DNA from: Massilia rubra
GTDB taxonomy: Bacteria > Pseudomonadota > Gammaproteobacteria > Burkholderiales > Burkholderiaceae_D
Assembly: GCF_011682065.1 (NCBI RefSeq)
Contig: NZ_VUYU01000031.1
Location: 1 to 64,000, forward strand
Direction: 5' to 3'
DNA length: 64,000 nt
Shown here: positions 52,093-59,381 of the stretch, piece by piece
Layout of the letters: the number at the start of each line of letters is the position of its first letter
Position numbering within the stretch: the stretch's first letter is position 1
Made by a program: the position numbers and the translations under genes
Notes under the pieces: generated by a model
The model's input: the letters and a program-made list of their open reading frames with translations, nothing else
Told to the model about the DNA's origin: nothing
The model's database searches: none

Positions 52093-52112
52093 ATATCGTA
52101 ATATGACGATAT
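52093..52112. promoter_or_regulatory. Likely ArsR operator overlapping the start codon of ArsR 2
   Basis: ATATCGT-AATATG-ACGATAT is a perfect 7-bp-arm inverted repeat whose centre contains the ATG of ArsR 2 (52103). AT-rich dyads of this kind are typical ArsR sites. Binding here would block both transcription start and translation start, implying autoregulation of ArsR 2 and the Old Yellow Enzyme. Confidence 0.6.
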
Positions 52113-52429
52113 TAGATTCGGAAAAACCCGATATGCAAATCGACGCCATTCACAAGGCTTTGGCCAACCCGATGCGCCGCCAGATTCTTGGCTGGCTCAA
52201 GGAACCGCGTGTCCATTTCGCGCATCAGGAACACAAGCTTGAGGTCGGCGTGTGCGCCGGCCTGATCGACGCGCGCACGGGACTGGCGCAATCGACCGTC
52301 TCGGCCCACCTGGCGGCGCTGCAGCGCGCCGGGCTCATCACCGGGCACAAGGTTGGCCAGTGGATCTATTACAAGCGTAACGAGGAAACCATCAAGGCTT
52401 TCCTCGACCATATGAACGAGGGACTTTAG
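52103..52429 (+). CDS. ArsR-family regulator 2
   Basis: A 108-residue paralogue of 51666-51992; only the first dozen residues and scattered later positions differ (for example GHKVGQ versus SRKVGQ). It lies 9 bp before the Old Yellow Enzyme gene, so it is probably the repressor of that operon. The same lone Cys in VGVCAGLID could sense the electrophiles that the enzyme reduces; this is inference. ATG 52103 sits in the middle of its probable operator and has no good Shine-Dalgarno. Confidence 0.9.
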   Translation: MTILDSEKPDMQIDAIHKALANPMRRQILGWLKEPRVHFAHQEHKLEVGVCAGLIDARTGLAQSTVSAHLAALQRAGLITGHKVGQWIYYKRNEETIKAFLDHMNEGL

Positions 52430-52438
52430 GAGTCAAGC

Positions 52439-53497
52439 ATGAGTACATTATTCGACCCGATCACCATTGGCGATCTGACGCTGCAAAACCGCATCATCAT
52501 GGCGCCGCTGACGCGCGCCCGCGCCATCGGCGGCGAGCGCGTGCCGAACGCGCTCATGGCCGAGTACTACGTGCAGCGCGCCTCCGCCGGCCTGATCCTG
52601 AGCGAAGCGACCTCGGTCACGCCGCAGGGCGTGGGCTACGCCGACACGCCGGGCATCTGGTCCGACGCCCAGGTCGAAGGCTGGAAACTGGTGACCGAGG
52701 CCGTGCACAAGGCCGGCGGCAAGATCATGCTACAACTGTGGCACGTGGGCCGCATCTCCGATCCGGACCTGCTGGGCGGCGACGCGCCGGTGGCGCCAAG
52801 CGCGATCGCGGCCAAGGGGCACGTGAGCCTGCTGCGCCCGATGCGAGAGTATCCGGTGCCGCGCGCGCTGGACCTCGAAGAAATCCCGGGCATCGTGGCG
52901 GCCTACCGCAAAGGCGCCGAGAACGCGAAACTGGCCGGCTTCGACGGCGTGGAAATCCACGGCGCCAACGGTTACCTGCTCGACCAGTTCCTGCAAGACG
53001 GCACCAACAAGCGCACCGACAACTACGGCGGTTCGGTCGAAAACCGCGCCCGCCTGATGCTCGAAGTGACCGACGCCTGCATCGAGGTCTGGGGCGCCGG
53101 CAAAGTCGGCATGCACCTGGCGCCACGGCGCGATGCGCACGACATGGGCGACTCCGATCCGAAAGCGACCTTCGGCTACGTGGCGCGCGAACTGGGCAAG
53201 CGCGGCATCGCCTTCATCTGCGCGCGCGAGTCGCAGGGCGAAGGCCGCCTTGGCCCGTACCTGAAGCAGCAATTCGGCGGCGTGTACATCGCCAACGAAA
53301 AGCTGACCAAGGACAGCGCCGAAGCGCTGGTGGCCAGCGGTGAAGCCGACGCGGTGGCCTTCGGCATCTGGTTCATCGCCAATCCCGACCTGCCGCGCCG
53401 CCTCCAGCTCGACGCGCCGCTCAACGCGGCCCGTCCCGACAAGTTCTACGGCGCTAACGACGACGGCTACACCGACTACCCCGCCCTGCAAGCTTAA
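52439..53497 (+). CDS. Old Yellow Enzyme family alkene reductase (NemA-like)
   Basis: A 352-residue FMN-dependent TIM-barrel ene-reductase. Marks: IGDLTLQNRIIMAPLTRARA (FMN contact), QLWHVGRIS, GVEIHGANGYLLDQFLQDGT (His and Asn that bind the substrate carbonyl), RTDNYGGSVENRARL, and ADAVAFGIWFIANPDLPRRL. NemA-type enzymes reduce N-ethylmaleimide, enones and nitrate esters. ATG 52439 follows AGGAG. It is preceded by ArsR 2, its likely regulator. Confidence 0.95.
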   Translation: MSTLFDPITIGDLTLQNRIIMAPLTRARAIGGERVPNALMAEYYVQRASAGLILSEATSVTPQGVGYADTPGIWSDAQVEGWKLVTEAVHKAGGKIMLQLWHVGRISDPDLLGGDAPVAPSAIAAKGHVSLLRPMREYPVPRALDLEEIPGIVAAYRKGAENAKLAGFDGVEIHGANGYLLDQFLQDGTNKRTDNYGGSVENRARLMLEVTDACIEVWGAGKVGMHLAPRRDAHDMGDSDPKATFGYVARELGKRGIAFICARESQGEGRLGPYLKQQFGGVYIANEKLTKDSAEALVASGEADAVAFGIWFIANPDLPRRLQLDAPLNAARPDKFYGANDDGYTDYPALQA

Positions 53498-54060
53498 TCA
53501 GCCACGGCTTCGACCTGGATGCGCAGGTCCACATCCATCTTGAAGCCGTATTCCTTGCCGGCGGTCAGGCCGAAGTCATCGCGCTTGATACTGCCGTAGG
53601 CGTCCGCCCCGCACAGCTCGCGCTTGAGCATCGGGTGCGGGATGCACTTGAAGCTCTTGATCTGCAGGTTGACCGGCCTGGTCACGCCATGCAGGGTCAG
53701 CTCGCCTTGCAGCTGGGTCGGGGCGCCCTCCTTGAAACCGGTCAGCTTGCCCTTGTAGCGCGCCACGCCGAACCTGGCGACATCAAACAGGTCCGGTCCG
53801 GCCGCCCATTTATTGAGGACGTCATGGCCGAAGTCCACGCTGGCCGGGTCGATCGCGATATCGACCATGCCGTAGCCGGCTGCCTTGTCGAGCGTCACCT
53901 TGCCCGAATTGCTGTTGAATTTGCCGCGCCAGACCGAGACGCCCATGTGGTCGGCTTCGAAACTGGGAAAGGTGTGGGTGGGGTCGATCTGGTAAGTGAC
54001 CGGTGCGGCCAGCGCCGCGCCGGCGATGCCGGCCAGTAGTAAAAAGAACAGTTTTTTCAT
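53494..54060 (-). CDS. YceI family periplasmic lipid-binding protein
   Basis: A 188-residue exported lipocalin-like protein. The signal peptide is MKKLFFLLLAGIAGAALA, and the mature part opens TYQIDPTHTFPSFEADHMG, the YceI signature, with later TLHGVTRPVNLQI. YceI proteins bind isoprenoids or quinone-like lipids. It converges with the ene-reductase gene, sharing four bases at the 3' ends. The AHSA1 gene upstream (27 bp away) is on the same strand and may be in the operon. Confidence 0.92.
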   Translation of the reverse strand: MKKLFFLLLAGIAGAALAAPVTYQIDPTHTFPSFEADHMGVSVWRGKFNSNSGKVTLDKAAGYGMVDIAIDPASVDFGHDVLNKWAAGPDLFDVARFGVARYKGKLTGFKEGAPTQLQGELTLHGVTRPVNLQIKSFKCIPHPMLKRELCGADAYGSIKRDDFGLTAGKEYGFKMDVDLRIQVEAVAD

Positions 54061-54087
54061 GATTGCTAACGGTCGATGCCAGGTTGG

Positions 54088-54606
54088 TCAAGCTTGTGCT
54101 GCGCTTACAGTGGCCAGGTATTGTTCGTAGACGTCGTACATGCCGCCGAATCCCTGCTGCATCGAGGCGTGGCCGGACTTGAAGGTTTCGAGCTCGACGT
54201 CGCTGGCGTCGATCGGCGTGGACACCAGCGTCAGCGTGGTCTTGCCGTCGGCTTCCGTCAAGGTGACCGTGTTGAGCACTTCCAGCGGCCACGTCGGACT
54301 CATGGCGTAAGCGATGCGATTGCCTTCGGCGTCGGCGAAGCCGTTGACGAACACCAGGCGCTCGGGCGCCGCGATCTCGCGATAATCGAAGCGGCCGTAC
54401 ATTTCCACGCCGGGACCGAAGCGCATGCAATAGTGAAATACGCCGCCCGGCCGCGCCTCGTGGCTGATCACGTCGATGGCGCAGCCTTGCGGCCCCCACC
54501 AGTTGCGCAGGTGCTCGGTCTCGGTCATGGTCTTGAATACAAGGGCGCGCGGCGCGTCGAACACGCGCGTGAGGTCGAAATCGACCGAAGAATCTGGGCT
54601 GGTCAT
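54088..54606 (-). CDS. SRPBCC / AHSA1-like protein
   Basis: A 172-residue START-fold protein with the AHSA1 pattern: TRVFDAPRALVFKTMTETEH, LRNWWGPQGC, RPGGVFHYCM and a C-terminal QGFGGMYDVYEQYLA. Such bacterial proteins bind hydrophobic ligands or chaperone partners, and are often paired with ArsR regulators. It is followed by the YceI gene. The ATG 54606 start matches the family length. Confidence 0.9.
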   Translation of the reverse strand: MTSPDSSVDFDLTRVFDAPRALVFKTMTETEHLRNWWGPQGCAIDVISHEARPGGVFHYCMRFGPGVEMYGRFDYREIAAPERLVFVNGFADAEGNRIAYAMSPTWPLEVLNTVTLTEADGKTTLTLVSTPIDASDVELETFKSGHASMQQGFGGMYDVYEQYLATVSAAQA

Positions 54607-54746
54607 GGTGTGGTTCCTGTGCTGAAGCGGTGGGTGAATGAAGCCGTTGGTAAATTAGCACTGGCTGGCGATCCGGGTCAAGCGGCGTCGGCATCGAGGC
54701 GCGGGCGGGACGGCGCAGGCCGGCGAAATTTTTTACTCAGGTAACT

Positions 54747-54774
54747 TTGACATTCGCGAAATCATTGCTATAAT
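54747..54774 (+). promoter_or_regulatory. Consensus sigma-70 promoter of the tRNA gene
   Basis: TTGACA (54747-54752) and TATAAT (54769-54774) are both perfect hexamers, with a 16-bp spacer, ending 10 bp before the tRNA 5' end. Confidence 0.9.
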
Positions 54775-54784
54775 CTTGTCTTTC

Positions 54785-54861
54785 GCGGCTGTAGCTCAGT
54801 TGGATAGAGTACTTGGCTACGAACCAAGGGGTCGTGGGTTCAATTCCTGCCAGCCGCACCA
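54785..54861 (+). tRNA. tRNA-Arg (anticodon ACG)
   Basis: A 77-nt cloverleaf starting GCGGCTG and ending with the encoded CCA. The acceptor stem GCGGCTG/CAGCCGC pairs perfectly, the D arm has GCTCAGTTGGATAGAG, the anticodon stem CTTGG/CCAAG encloses CTACGAA with anticodon ACG at 54819-54821 (read as ICG), and the T loop is TTCAATT. It decodes CGU/CGC/CGA. Confidence 0.97.
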
Positions 54862-54878
54862 TTATTCGTAAGTTGAAA

Positions 54879-54908
54879 GGCCTGAAGAGCAATCTTCAGG
54901 CCTTTTTT
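54879..54908 (+). terminator. Terminator of the tRNA gene
   Basis: GGCCTGAAGA pairs perfectly with TCTTCAGGCC around GCAA and is followed by TTTTTT. It lies 17 bp after the tRNA 3' end. Confidence 0.92.
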
Positions 54909-55093
54909 CTTTTCCGATAACATTCTGTTGTTGTGTCACACTCTCTTACACTTTAACCTCGAGCCCAAGCTGAGCACGTTAAGCGAAGAAGCGCGCTCTT
55001 CCAAGGAGATCGGCGCGCGTTTGTGTAGGTATTGGCCTACAGTCAATACAACAGCTTGGTAATCTTTGTTTATTTGCATTAGAATCGGACGCG

Positions 55094-55131
55094 CTCCCCT
55101 ATGAAAATGTAAAAATCGACTTATAGGGGAG
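55094..55131. promoter_or_regulatory. Inverted repeat in the AT-rich spacer before the PEP-CTERM gene
   Basis: CTCCCCTAT (55094-55102) and ATAGGGGAG (55123-55131) form a 9-bp perfect inverted repeat with a 20-bp gap, in a 375-bp spacer (54909-55283) of lower GC than its surroundings. It may be an operator or an RNA structure. A 118-codon frame on the minus strand across this spacer has no ribosome-binding site or recognisable product. Confidence 0.4.
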
Positions 55132-55283
55132 TAATTAATTTGTCGATGCAAGAATGCCGAGGTGTTGCGCACACATTGTGTCGTAATGTCGATGTTGAAC
55201 GCGCCTTTGCTAGCATGAAGCTCCCCGATTCTTGATAACCAGGCCGTCTTGCACGGCTGATTTTTTCTTACGAGGTAATATTT

Positions 55284-55832
55284 ATGAAACATATGAAATC
55301 CCTGATTGCTGCGGCTGTCCTGGCAACCGCATCACTCGGCTCGTCGGCGGCATTCGCTGCTGATATTTCCAACAACCCACAGGCGCTGCCTGTGCTGGAC
55401 AACACTGCCAACTTCGGCAGCTCGTTCTTGCTGAACAACCAGGGCAACACCTTTGCCGACAAGTTCCGCTTCTCGGTCACCCGCGTTGAGCATGACTTCG
55501 ACGCCATCGTGTCGTCGATCACCCGCAACGACAAGACCGGCATGGACATCACCGGCCTGAGCCTGTTCAGCAGCACCGGCACCCTGATCACCTCCGGCAC
55601 CCAGGAAAGCACTGGCGCGGTGGATATCTGGAGCCTGCGCGCGGACAGCCTGGGCCTGGGTAACTACTACCTGCAGGTCAGCGGCAAGATGGTGTCGGGC
55701 ACCGCCGGCAGCTTCGGCGGCACCGTGATGCTGGCGCCAGTACCAGAACCAGAAACCTACGGCATGATGCTCGCTGGCCTGGGCGTGCTCGGCTTCCTGG
55801 CACGTCGTCGCAAGGCAGTCAAGCAAGCGTAA
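55284..55832 (+). CDS. FxDxF-type PEP-CTERM protein
   Basis: A 182-residue exported protein. The signal peptide ends SSAAFA. An FADKFRFSV stretch fits the F-x-D-x-F motif of one PEP-CTERM subgroup, and the C-terminus is VPEPETYGMMLAGLGVLGFL followed by ARRRK. It would be processed by an exosortase and anchored or released at the surface. GAGG lies 8 nt before ATG 55284; ATG 55293 is an alternative. It is flanked by its own AT-rich promoter region and a strong terminator, so it is probably a single, well-expressed gene. Confidence 0.92.
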   Translation: MKHMKSLIAAAVLATASLGSSAAFAADISNNPQALPVLDNTANFGSSFLLNNQGNTFADKFRFSVTRVEHDFDAIVSSITRNDKTGMDITGLSLFSSTGTLITSGTQESTGAVDIWSLRADSLGLGNYYLQVSGKMVSGTAGSFGGTVMLAPVPEPETYGMMLAGLGVLGFLARRRKAVKQA

Positions 55833-55844
55833 TTTGCTTAGCTG

Positions 55845-55878
55845 AAAAAAAACGGAAGCTTCGGCTTCCGTTTTTTTT
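55845..55878. terminator. Bidirectional terminator after the FxDxF PEP-CTERM gene
   Basis: ACGGAAGC-TTCG-GCTTCCGT is a perfect stem with a stable UUCG tetraloop, with a run of A before it and a run of eight T after it. Confidence 0.93.
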
Positions 55879-56067
55879 CGTCCCGCCGCAAGCGTACTCC
55901 GCGTTTGCCAGCGACGAGGCAAGCTGCGGTCCCTCCTCGTCACGGTTTCGTTTTGCGCTCACGGCATATTGCTTGAAACGAGCAGCATTGAGGGTCGCCG
56001 TGCGCTGTTGCTTTGGATCGAGTCAGTGGCGCGCTTCGCCCGCGTTGACCGCGATCTACTGGATTCA

Positions 56068-56574
56068 TCAATGCATTGCATGATAGCTAGCAAAGATGAC
56101 GATGCCTGCGCCGATGAGAATTGCCACTCCACCGGCAATCAGAAATGTTGGCTTTGCGCCCATCATTGTTATCGGATCATTCCCTGATGAGTTTTCACGT
56201 GCCAGTGCGAGGGACGCTCCTATCAGTGCCAGCGAGATGATCATTCCAATAGTTTCCCGCCTTTGCAAGAGGCTTGGCATCGGATCAAGCGAGACCGGAA
56301 AAATACTCAGGAGATCGAGAGCGTAGACGACGGCAAAGCCTGCACCAGCGATGGCTGTGGCATGCGCAGCCCATCGGCCGCCTTTCAGGACAAAATAGAC
56401 GAGTGCCAAGCTGCCTATGCCCAGCGCCGTAAGGAATATATTGAACAGGATGACCGAAGCCTCCCCAATATTGGCAAAGTTCCTGGTCTCGATTGGCCCG
56501 CCTGGAACCATCGTTGCAAATAGCAGAACCGAGACCAAGGTCAGCGCAGCGACGAGTTTTCGCGTTGGTGTCAT
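56068..56574 (-). CDS. Hypothetical membrane protein
   Basis: A 168-residue protein with five predicted membrane helices (LVAALTLVSVLLFATMV, ILFNIFLTALGIGSLALVYF, AHATAIAGAGFAVVYALDLL, IGMIISLALIGASLAL, FLIAGGVAILIGAGIVIFAS). No family recognised. ATG 56574 follows AGGAAAAA. The codons use more A/T in third positions than neighbouring genes, and an IS5 fragment lies about 200 bp away, so the gene may be a recent arrival. Confidence 0.65.
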   Translation of the reverse strand: MTPTRKLVAALTLVSVLLFATMVPGGPIETRNFANIGEASVILFNIFLTALGIGSLALVYFVLKGGRWAAHATAIAGAGFAVVYALDLLSIFPVSLDPMPSLLQRRETIGMIISLALIGASLALARENSSGNDPITMMGAKPTFLIAGGVAILIGAGIVIFASYHAMH

Positions 56575-56774
56575 ACTTTTTCCTGTCGTTTCGCCCCCGG
56601 CACAACCGAAAGGCGCTAGGAAAGCGCTGATCAATTGAGGTTTTCGGTGCAAGTGATGCGCTCAGCGGCGTCGCATTTTTCCGGCGCCGGAATTCTTGAT
56701 TTTGGACCGTTGAAGGATGCAATTTCTCCAAATTTGAGGCATTCTCCCCGTTCTCTTGTCCTCAGGACGGGGCT

Positions 56775-56862
56775 CGGGTTTCCGAGACCCTGGTAGCCGG
56801 CATCGCCCATTGCTGCCACTTCATCACCATGCAACAGCGCGTATGCTTGCGTCACATGAGGT
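56775..56862 (-). pseudogene. Fragment of an IS5-family transposase
   Basis: Reading the minus strand gives VTQAYALLHGDEVAAMGDAGYQG, which matches the conserved TQA-x-x-LLHG-x-E-x-x-x-x-x-DAGYQG block of IS5-group transposases. The frame degenerates after GLGNP and there is no start. The fragment begins right at the stop codon of the hybrid histidine kinase, so an old insertion probably trimmed the intergenic region. No intact IS ends are seen. Confidence 0.6.
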
Positions 56863-56863
56863 A

Positions 56864-58753
56864 CTAGCTGCGCACCTTCTTGATCACGCTGCGGTTGCTC
56901 AGGATCTCCTCGATCTGCTCGAAGCGCACCGGCTTGACCATGTGATGGTCGAAGCCGGCCTCGAACGCCAGCTGGCGATCCTTTTCCTGGCCCCAGCCGG
57001 TCACCGCGATCAGCAAGGTCATCTGGCCGCACGACAGGCGCCGGATCCCGCGCGCCAGGTCGTAGCCCGACATCTGCGGCAGGCCAATGTCGAGAAACGC
57101 ATAATCGGGGCAAAAGCGCGCCGCCGCCGTCAGCGCGTCCGGTCCGTTGTGGGTGATCACCACGCTGTGCCCCATGGCCGAGAGCAAGGCGCCGATGCTG
57201 TTGACAAAATCGACATTGTCGTCGGCCAGCAAAATCCGGTAGGTTTCCGAGGTCATGAAGGCGGCCGGGCTGGTCTTGGTCGGCATTTCGGGCTCGACCA
57301 CGATCGGCAGGCGTACGATGAATTCGCTGCCGCGGTTGATGCCGGCGCTGTGCGCTTCGATACTGCCGCCATGCAGCTCGACCAGGCGGCGCGCCAGCGA
57401 CAGGCCCACGCCCAGGCCGGCATTGGTGCGCTCCAGGGTCGAGTCGACCTGCACGAACATTTCGAACACGTGGTTGAGCATGTCGGGCGCGATGCCGATG
57501 CCGTTGTCGGCCACCTGGATGATCAGGTCGCGCTCTTCCACGCGCGCGCTCAGGGCGACCCGCCCGCCACGGTTGGTATACTTGGCCGCATTGTTGAGCA
57601 GGTTCGACAAAATCTGCGCCAGGCGCGTGGCGTCGCCATGCAGGAACACCGGCCGGTCCGGCAGGTCGATCGCCAGTTCGTGGCCGTGCAGCTCGATGTA
57701 CGAGCGCACCACTTCCAGCGCATCGTTGACCACGGCTTTCAACTCGACGCGGCCCATCTTGATGGCGAATTTGCCGGTATTGATGCGCGACACGTCCAGC
57801 AGGTCGTCCACCAGCCGCACCATCTGGCGCAGCTGGCGTTCCATGATGTCGGTGGCGCGCTGGGTGGCCTGGGCGTCGCCGCTGCGGATGCGCAGGATGT
57901 CGAGCCCGGTGCGGATCGGCGCGAGCGGATTGCGCAACTCGTGCGCCAGGGTGGCCAGGAACTCGTCCTTGCGGCGGTCGGCCACCAGCAGCGCTTCCTC
58001 GGCGCGGTGGCGCACCTGCATTTCGTGCTCCAGGGTCAGGTTCGCTTCCTGCAGGGCGTGCGCGCGGCGCCCGATTTCGGCCAGCATGTCGTTGAACGCC
58101 GCCACCAGCACCCCGATTTCGCCGCTGTTATTGCCCGGCACGCGCAGGCTGAAGTCGCGCCGCTGCATCACTTCGCGCGCCACGTTGGTCACCGCCAGCA
58201 GCGGCCGGGTGATGCCCTGTTGCAGGCGGGACGCCACCAGCGCCGCGATCACCAGCGAGACCAGGAGCACGATGCCGAGGATGGCCGCGTAGTTGAGCAG
58301 GCGCTCGACCAGGCCGAAGCGCGCGCGCAGGTACACCGTGCCGAGCACTTCGCCATTGTCGACAATGTTGTGGTACACCACCAGCTCGCCATGGTCGATG
58401 GTGTAGCCGGGCCGCCCCGGCTTGACCGGATACGAGGGCTCGAGCGAGCCCTGGGTGTAGGACGCGAAGCGCACCCCGGCGCTGGTGTAGACCGCGGCCG
58501 ACAGGATTTGCGGGCGCACCCGCAGCACGGCCAGGTTTTGCTGCGCGCTCCTGGCATCGTTGAAGGCCAGCGCCGGGGCGCTGACGCTGGCGATGATGTC
58601 GGCCTGGGTCATCAGGTCGTCAACCCAGTATTGCTGGAAGGTGCGCAGGTCGTACAGCAGCATGGCGATCGAGGCCGCCAGCAGGGCCACGAAGGTGGTC
58701 GAGACGGCCATGAGGATGAGTTTGCTACGGACGGAGCCGCTGTCGTGTTGCAT
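56864..58753 (-). CDS. Hybrid sensor histidine kinase with C-terminal receiver
   Basis: A 629-residue inner-membrane kinase. Two membrane helices (LILMAVSTTFVALLAASIAML and AAILGIVLLVSLVIAALVA) flank a CHASE8-like periplasmic sensor. HAMP follows (ITRPLLAVTNVAREVM), then HisKA (FLATLAHELRNPLAPIRTG), HATPase (LLNNAAKYTNRGG, DNGIGI, GLGVGLSLARRLV) and a receiver with phosphoacceptor Asp in YAFLDIGLP. ATG 58753 shares its A with the YfiR stop codon (TGATG). The trio TonB receptor - YfiR - hybrid kinase is a recurring proteobacterial signalling unit; the output is not in the window. Confidence 0.94.
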   Translation of the reverse strand: MQHDSGSVRSKLILMAVSTTFVALLAASIAMLLYDLRTFQQYWVDDLMTQADIIASVSAPALAFNDARSAQQNLAVLRVRPQILSAAVYTSAGVRFASYTQGSLEPSYPVKPGRPGYTIDHGELVVYHNIVDNGEVLGTVYLRARFGLVERLLNYAAILGIVLLVSLVIAALVASRLQQGITRPLLAVTNVAREVMQRRDFSLRVPGNNSGEIGVLVAAFNDMLAEIGRRAHALQEANLTLEHEMQVRHRAEEALLVADRRKDEFLATLAHELRNPLAPIRTGLDILRIRSGDAQATQRATDIMERQLRQMVRLVDDLLDVSRINTGKFAIKMGRVELKAVVNDALEVVRSYIELHGHELAIDLPDRPVFLHGDATRLAQILSNLLNNAAKYTNRGGRVALSARVEERDLIIQVADNGIGIAPDMLNHVFEMFVQVDSTLERTNAGLGVGLSLARRLVELHGGSIEAHSAGINRGSEFIVRLPIVVEPEMPTKTSPAAFMTSETYRILLADDNVDFVNSIGALLSAMGHSVVITHNGPDALTAAARFCPDYAFLDIGLPQMSGYDLARGIRRLSCGQMTLLIAVTGWGQEKDRQLAFEAGFDHHMVKPVRFEQIEEILSNRSVIKKVRS

Positions 58754-59367
58754 CACGGTGCTCCCTTGTGAACGTGATTGGCCACTGTCAGCAGGCGCGA
58801 ACTGAGCTTGACGCTGTTCCGGTCGGCCGCTTCCAGCGAGACATCGAAGCGCACGCGCTCTTCGACGATCCTGAAGTTAATGACACTGCCTTGTTGCAGT
58901 CCTTGTTGCGATTCGGTCACGACCAGGGTCGGCATGGCGCCGATCGCGCGCAGCGCCGTGCGCAGGCGCGCCGGATCGTCGCCGCCGATGAACAGCAGGT
59001 GCACCCCGGCCAGCGGATCGTGCTCGCGCAGCGGGCGCACCAGCACCGCCCTGCCCTGCACCGCGCGTCCGGCGACGATGCGCGCCAGGTCGGCCGCCAG
59101 CTCGTCGGCGCCGGCCACGCCGATCACCAGCGGCGCGTTCGCGTCGGCAAAAGCCGAGGCCGGAAACTCGGCGTAGCCCAGGAACTTATACAGGAACGCG
59201 GCCTTGATGCTGCGTTCGGGCAGCACGGCGCCGCCGGCCGGCAGCGCCGCGCGCACCAGCGACGGGGGCAGCGCCAGCGCCATGGCCAGTCCCAGCAGCA
59301 GCGGCATGGCGCATGCGGCCAGGCGCGGCGGCGGGTGGCGCGGGGTGCTCGAGGCGCGGGGCGGCAT
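58753..59367 (-). CDS. YfiR family periplasmic protein (DUF4154)
   Basis: A 204-residue exported protein. After a hydrophobic N-terminus (LAACAMPLLLGLAMALALP) comes the YfiR pattern: IKAAFLYKFLGYAEFPASAF, VIGVAGADELAADL, VHLLFIGGDDPARL, VVTESQQGLQQGSVINF, VRFDVSLEAADRNSVKLSSR. YfiR is a periplasmic redox-sensitive repressor of a membrane signalling enzyme; here the partner is likely the CHASE8 kinase encoded next. ATG 59367 is 14 bp after the receptor stop. Confidence 0.92.
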   Translation of the reverse strand: MPPRASSTPRHPPPRLAACAMPLLLGLAMALALPPSLVRAALPAGGAVLPERSIKAAFLYKFLGYAEFPASAFADANAPLVIGVAGADELAADLARIVAGRAVQGRAVLVRPLREHDPLAGVHLLFIGGDDPARLRTALRAIGAMPTLVVTESQQGLQQGSVINFRIVEERVRFDVSLEAADRNSVKLSSRLLTVANHVHKGAP

Positions 59368-59381
59368 GGCGAACAGCGCGC

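Noticed and set aside
54936-55292. 118-codon minus-strand frame after the tRNA gene (possible integrase remnant)
   Set aside because: No integrase motif, no ribosome-binding site and no repeat of the tRNA 3' end nearby, so no evidence of a tRNA-targeted island.
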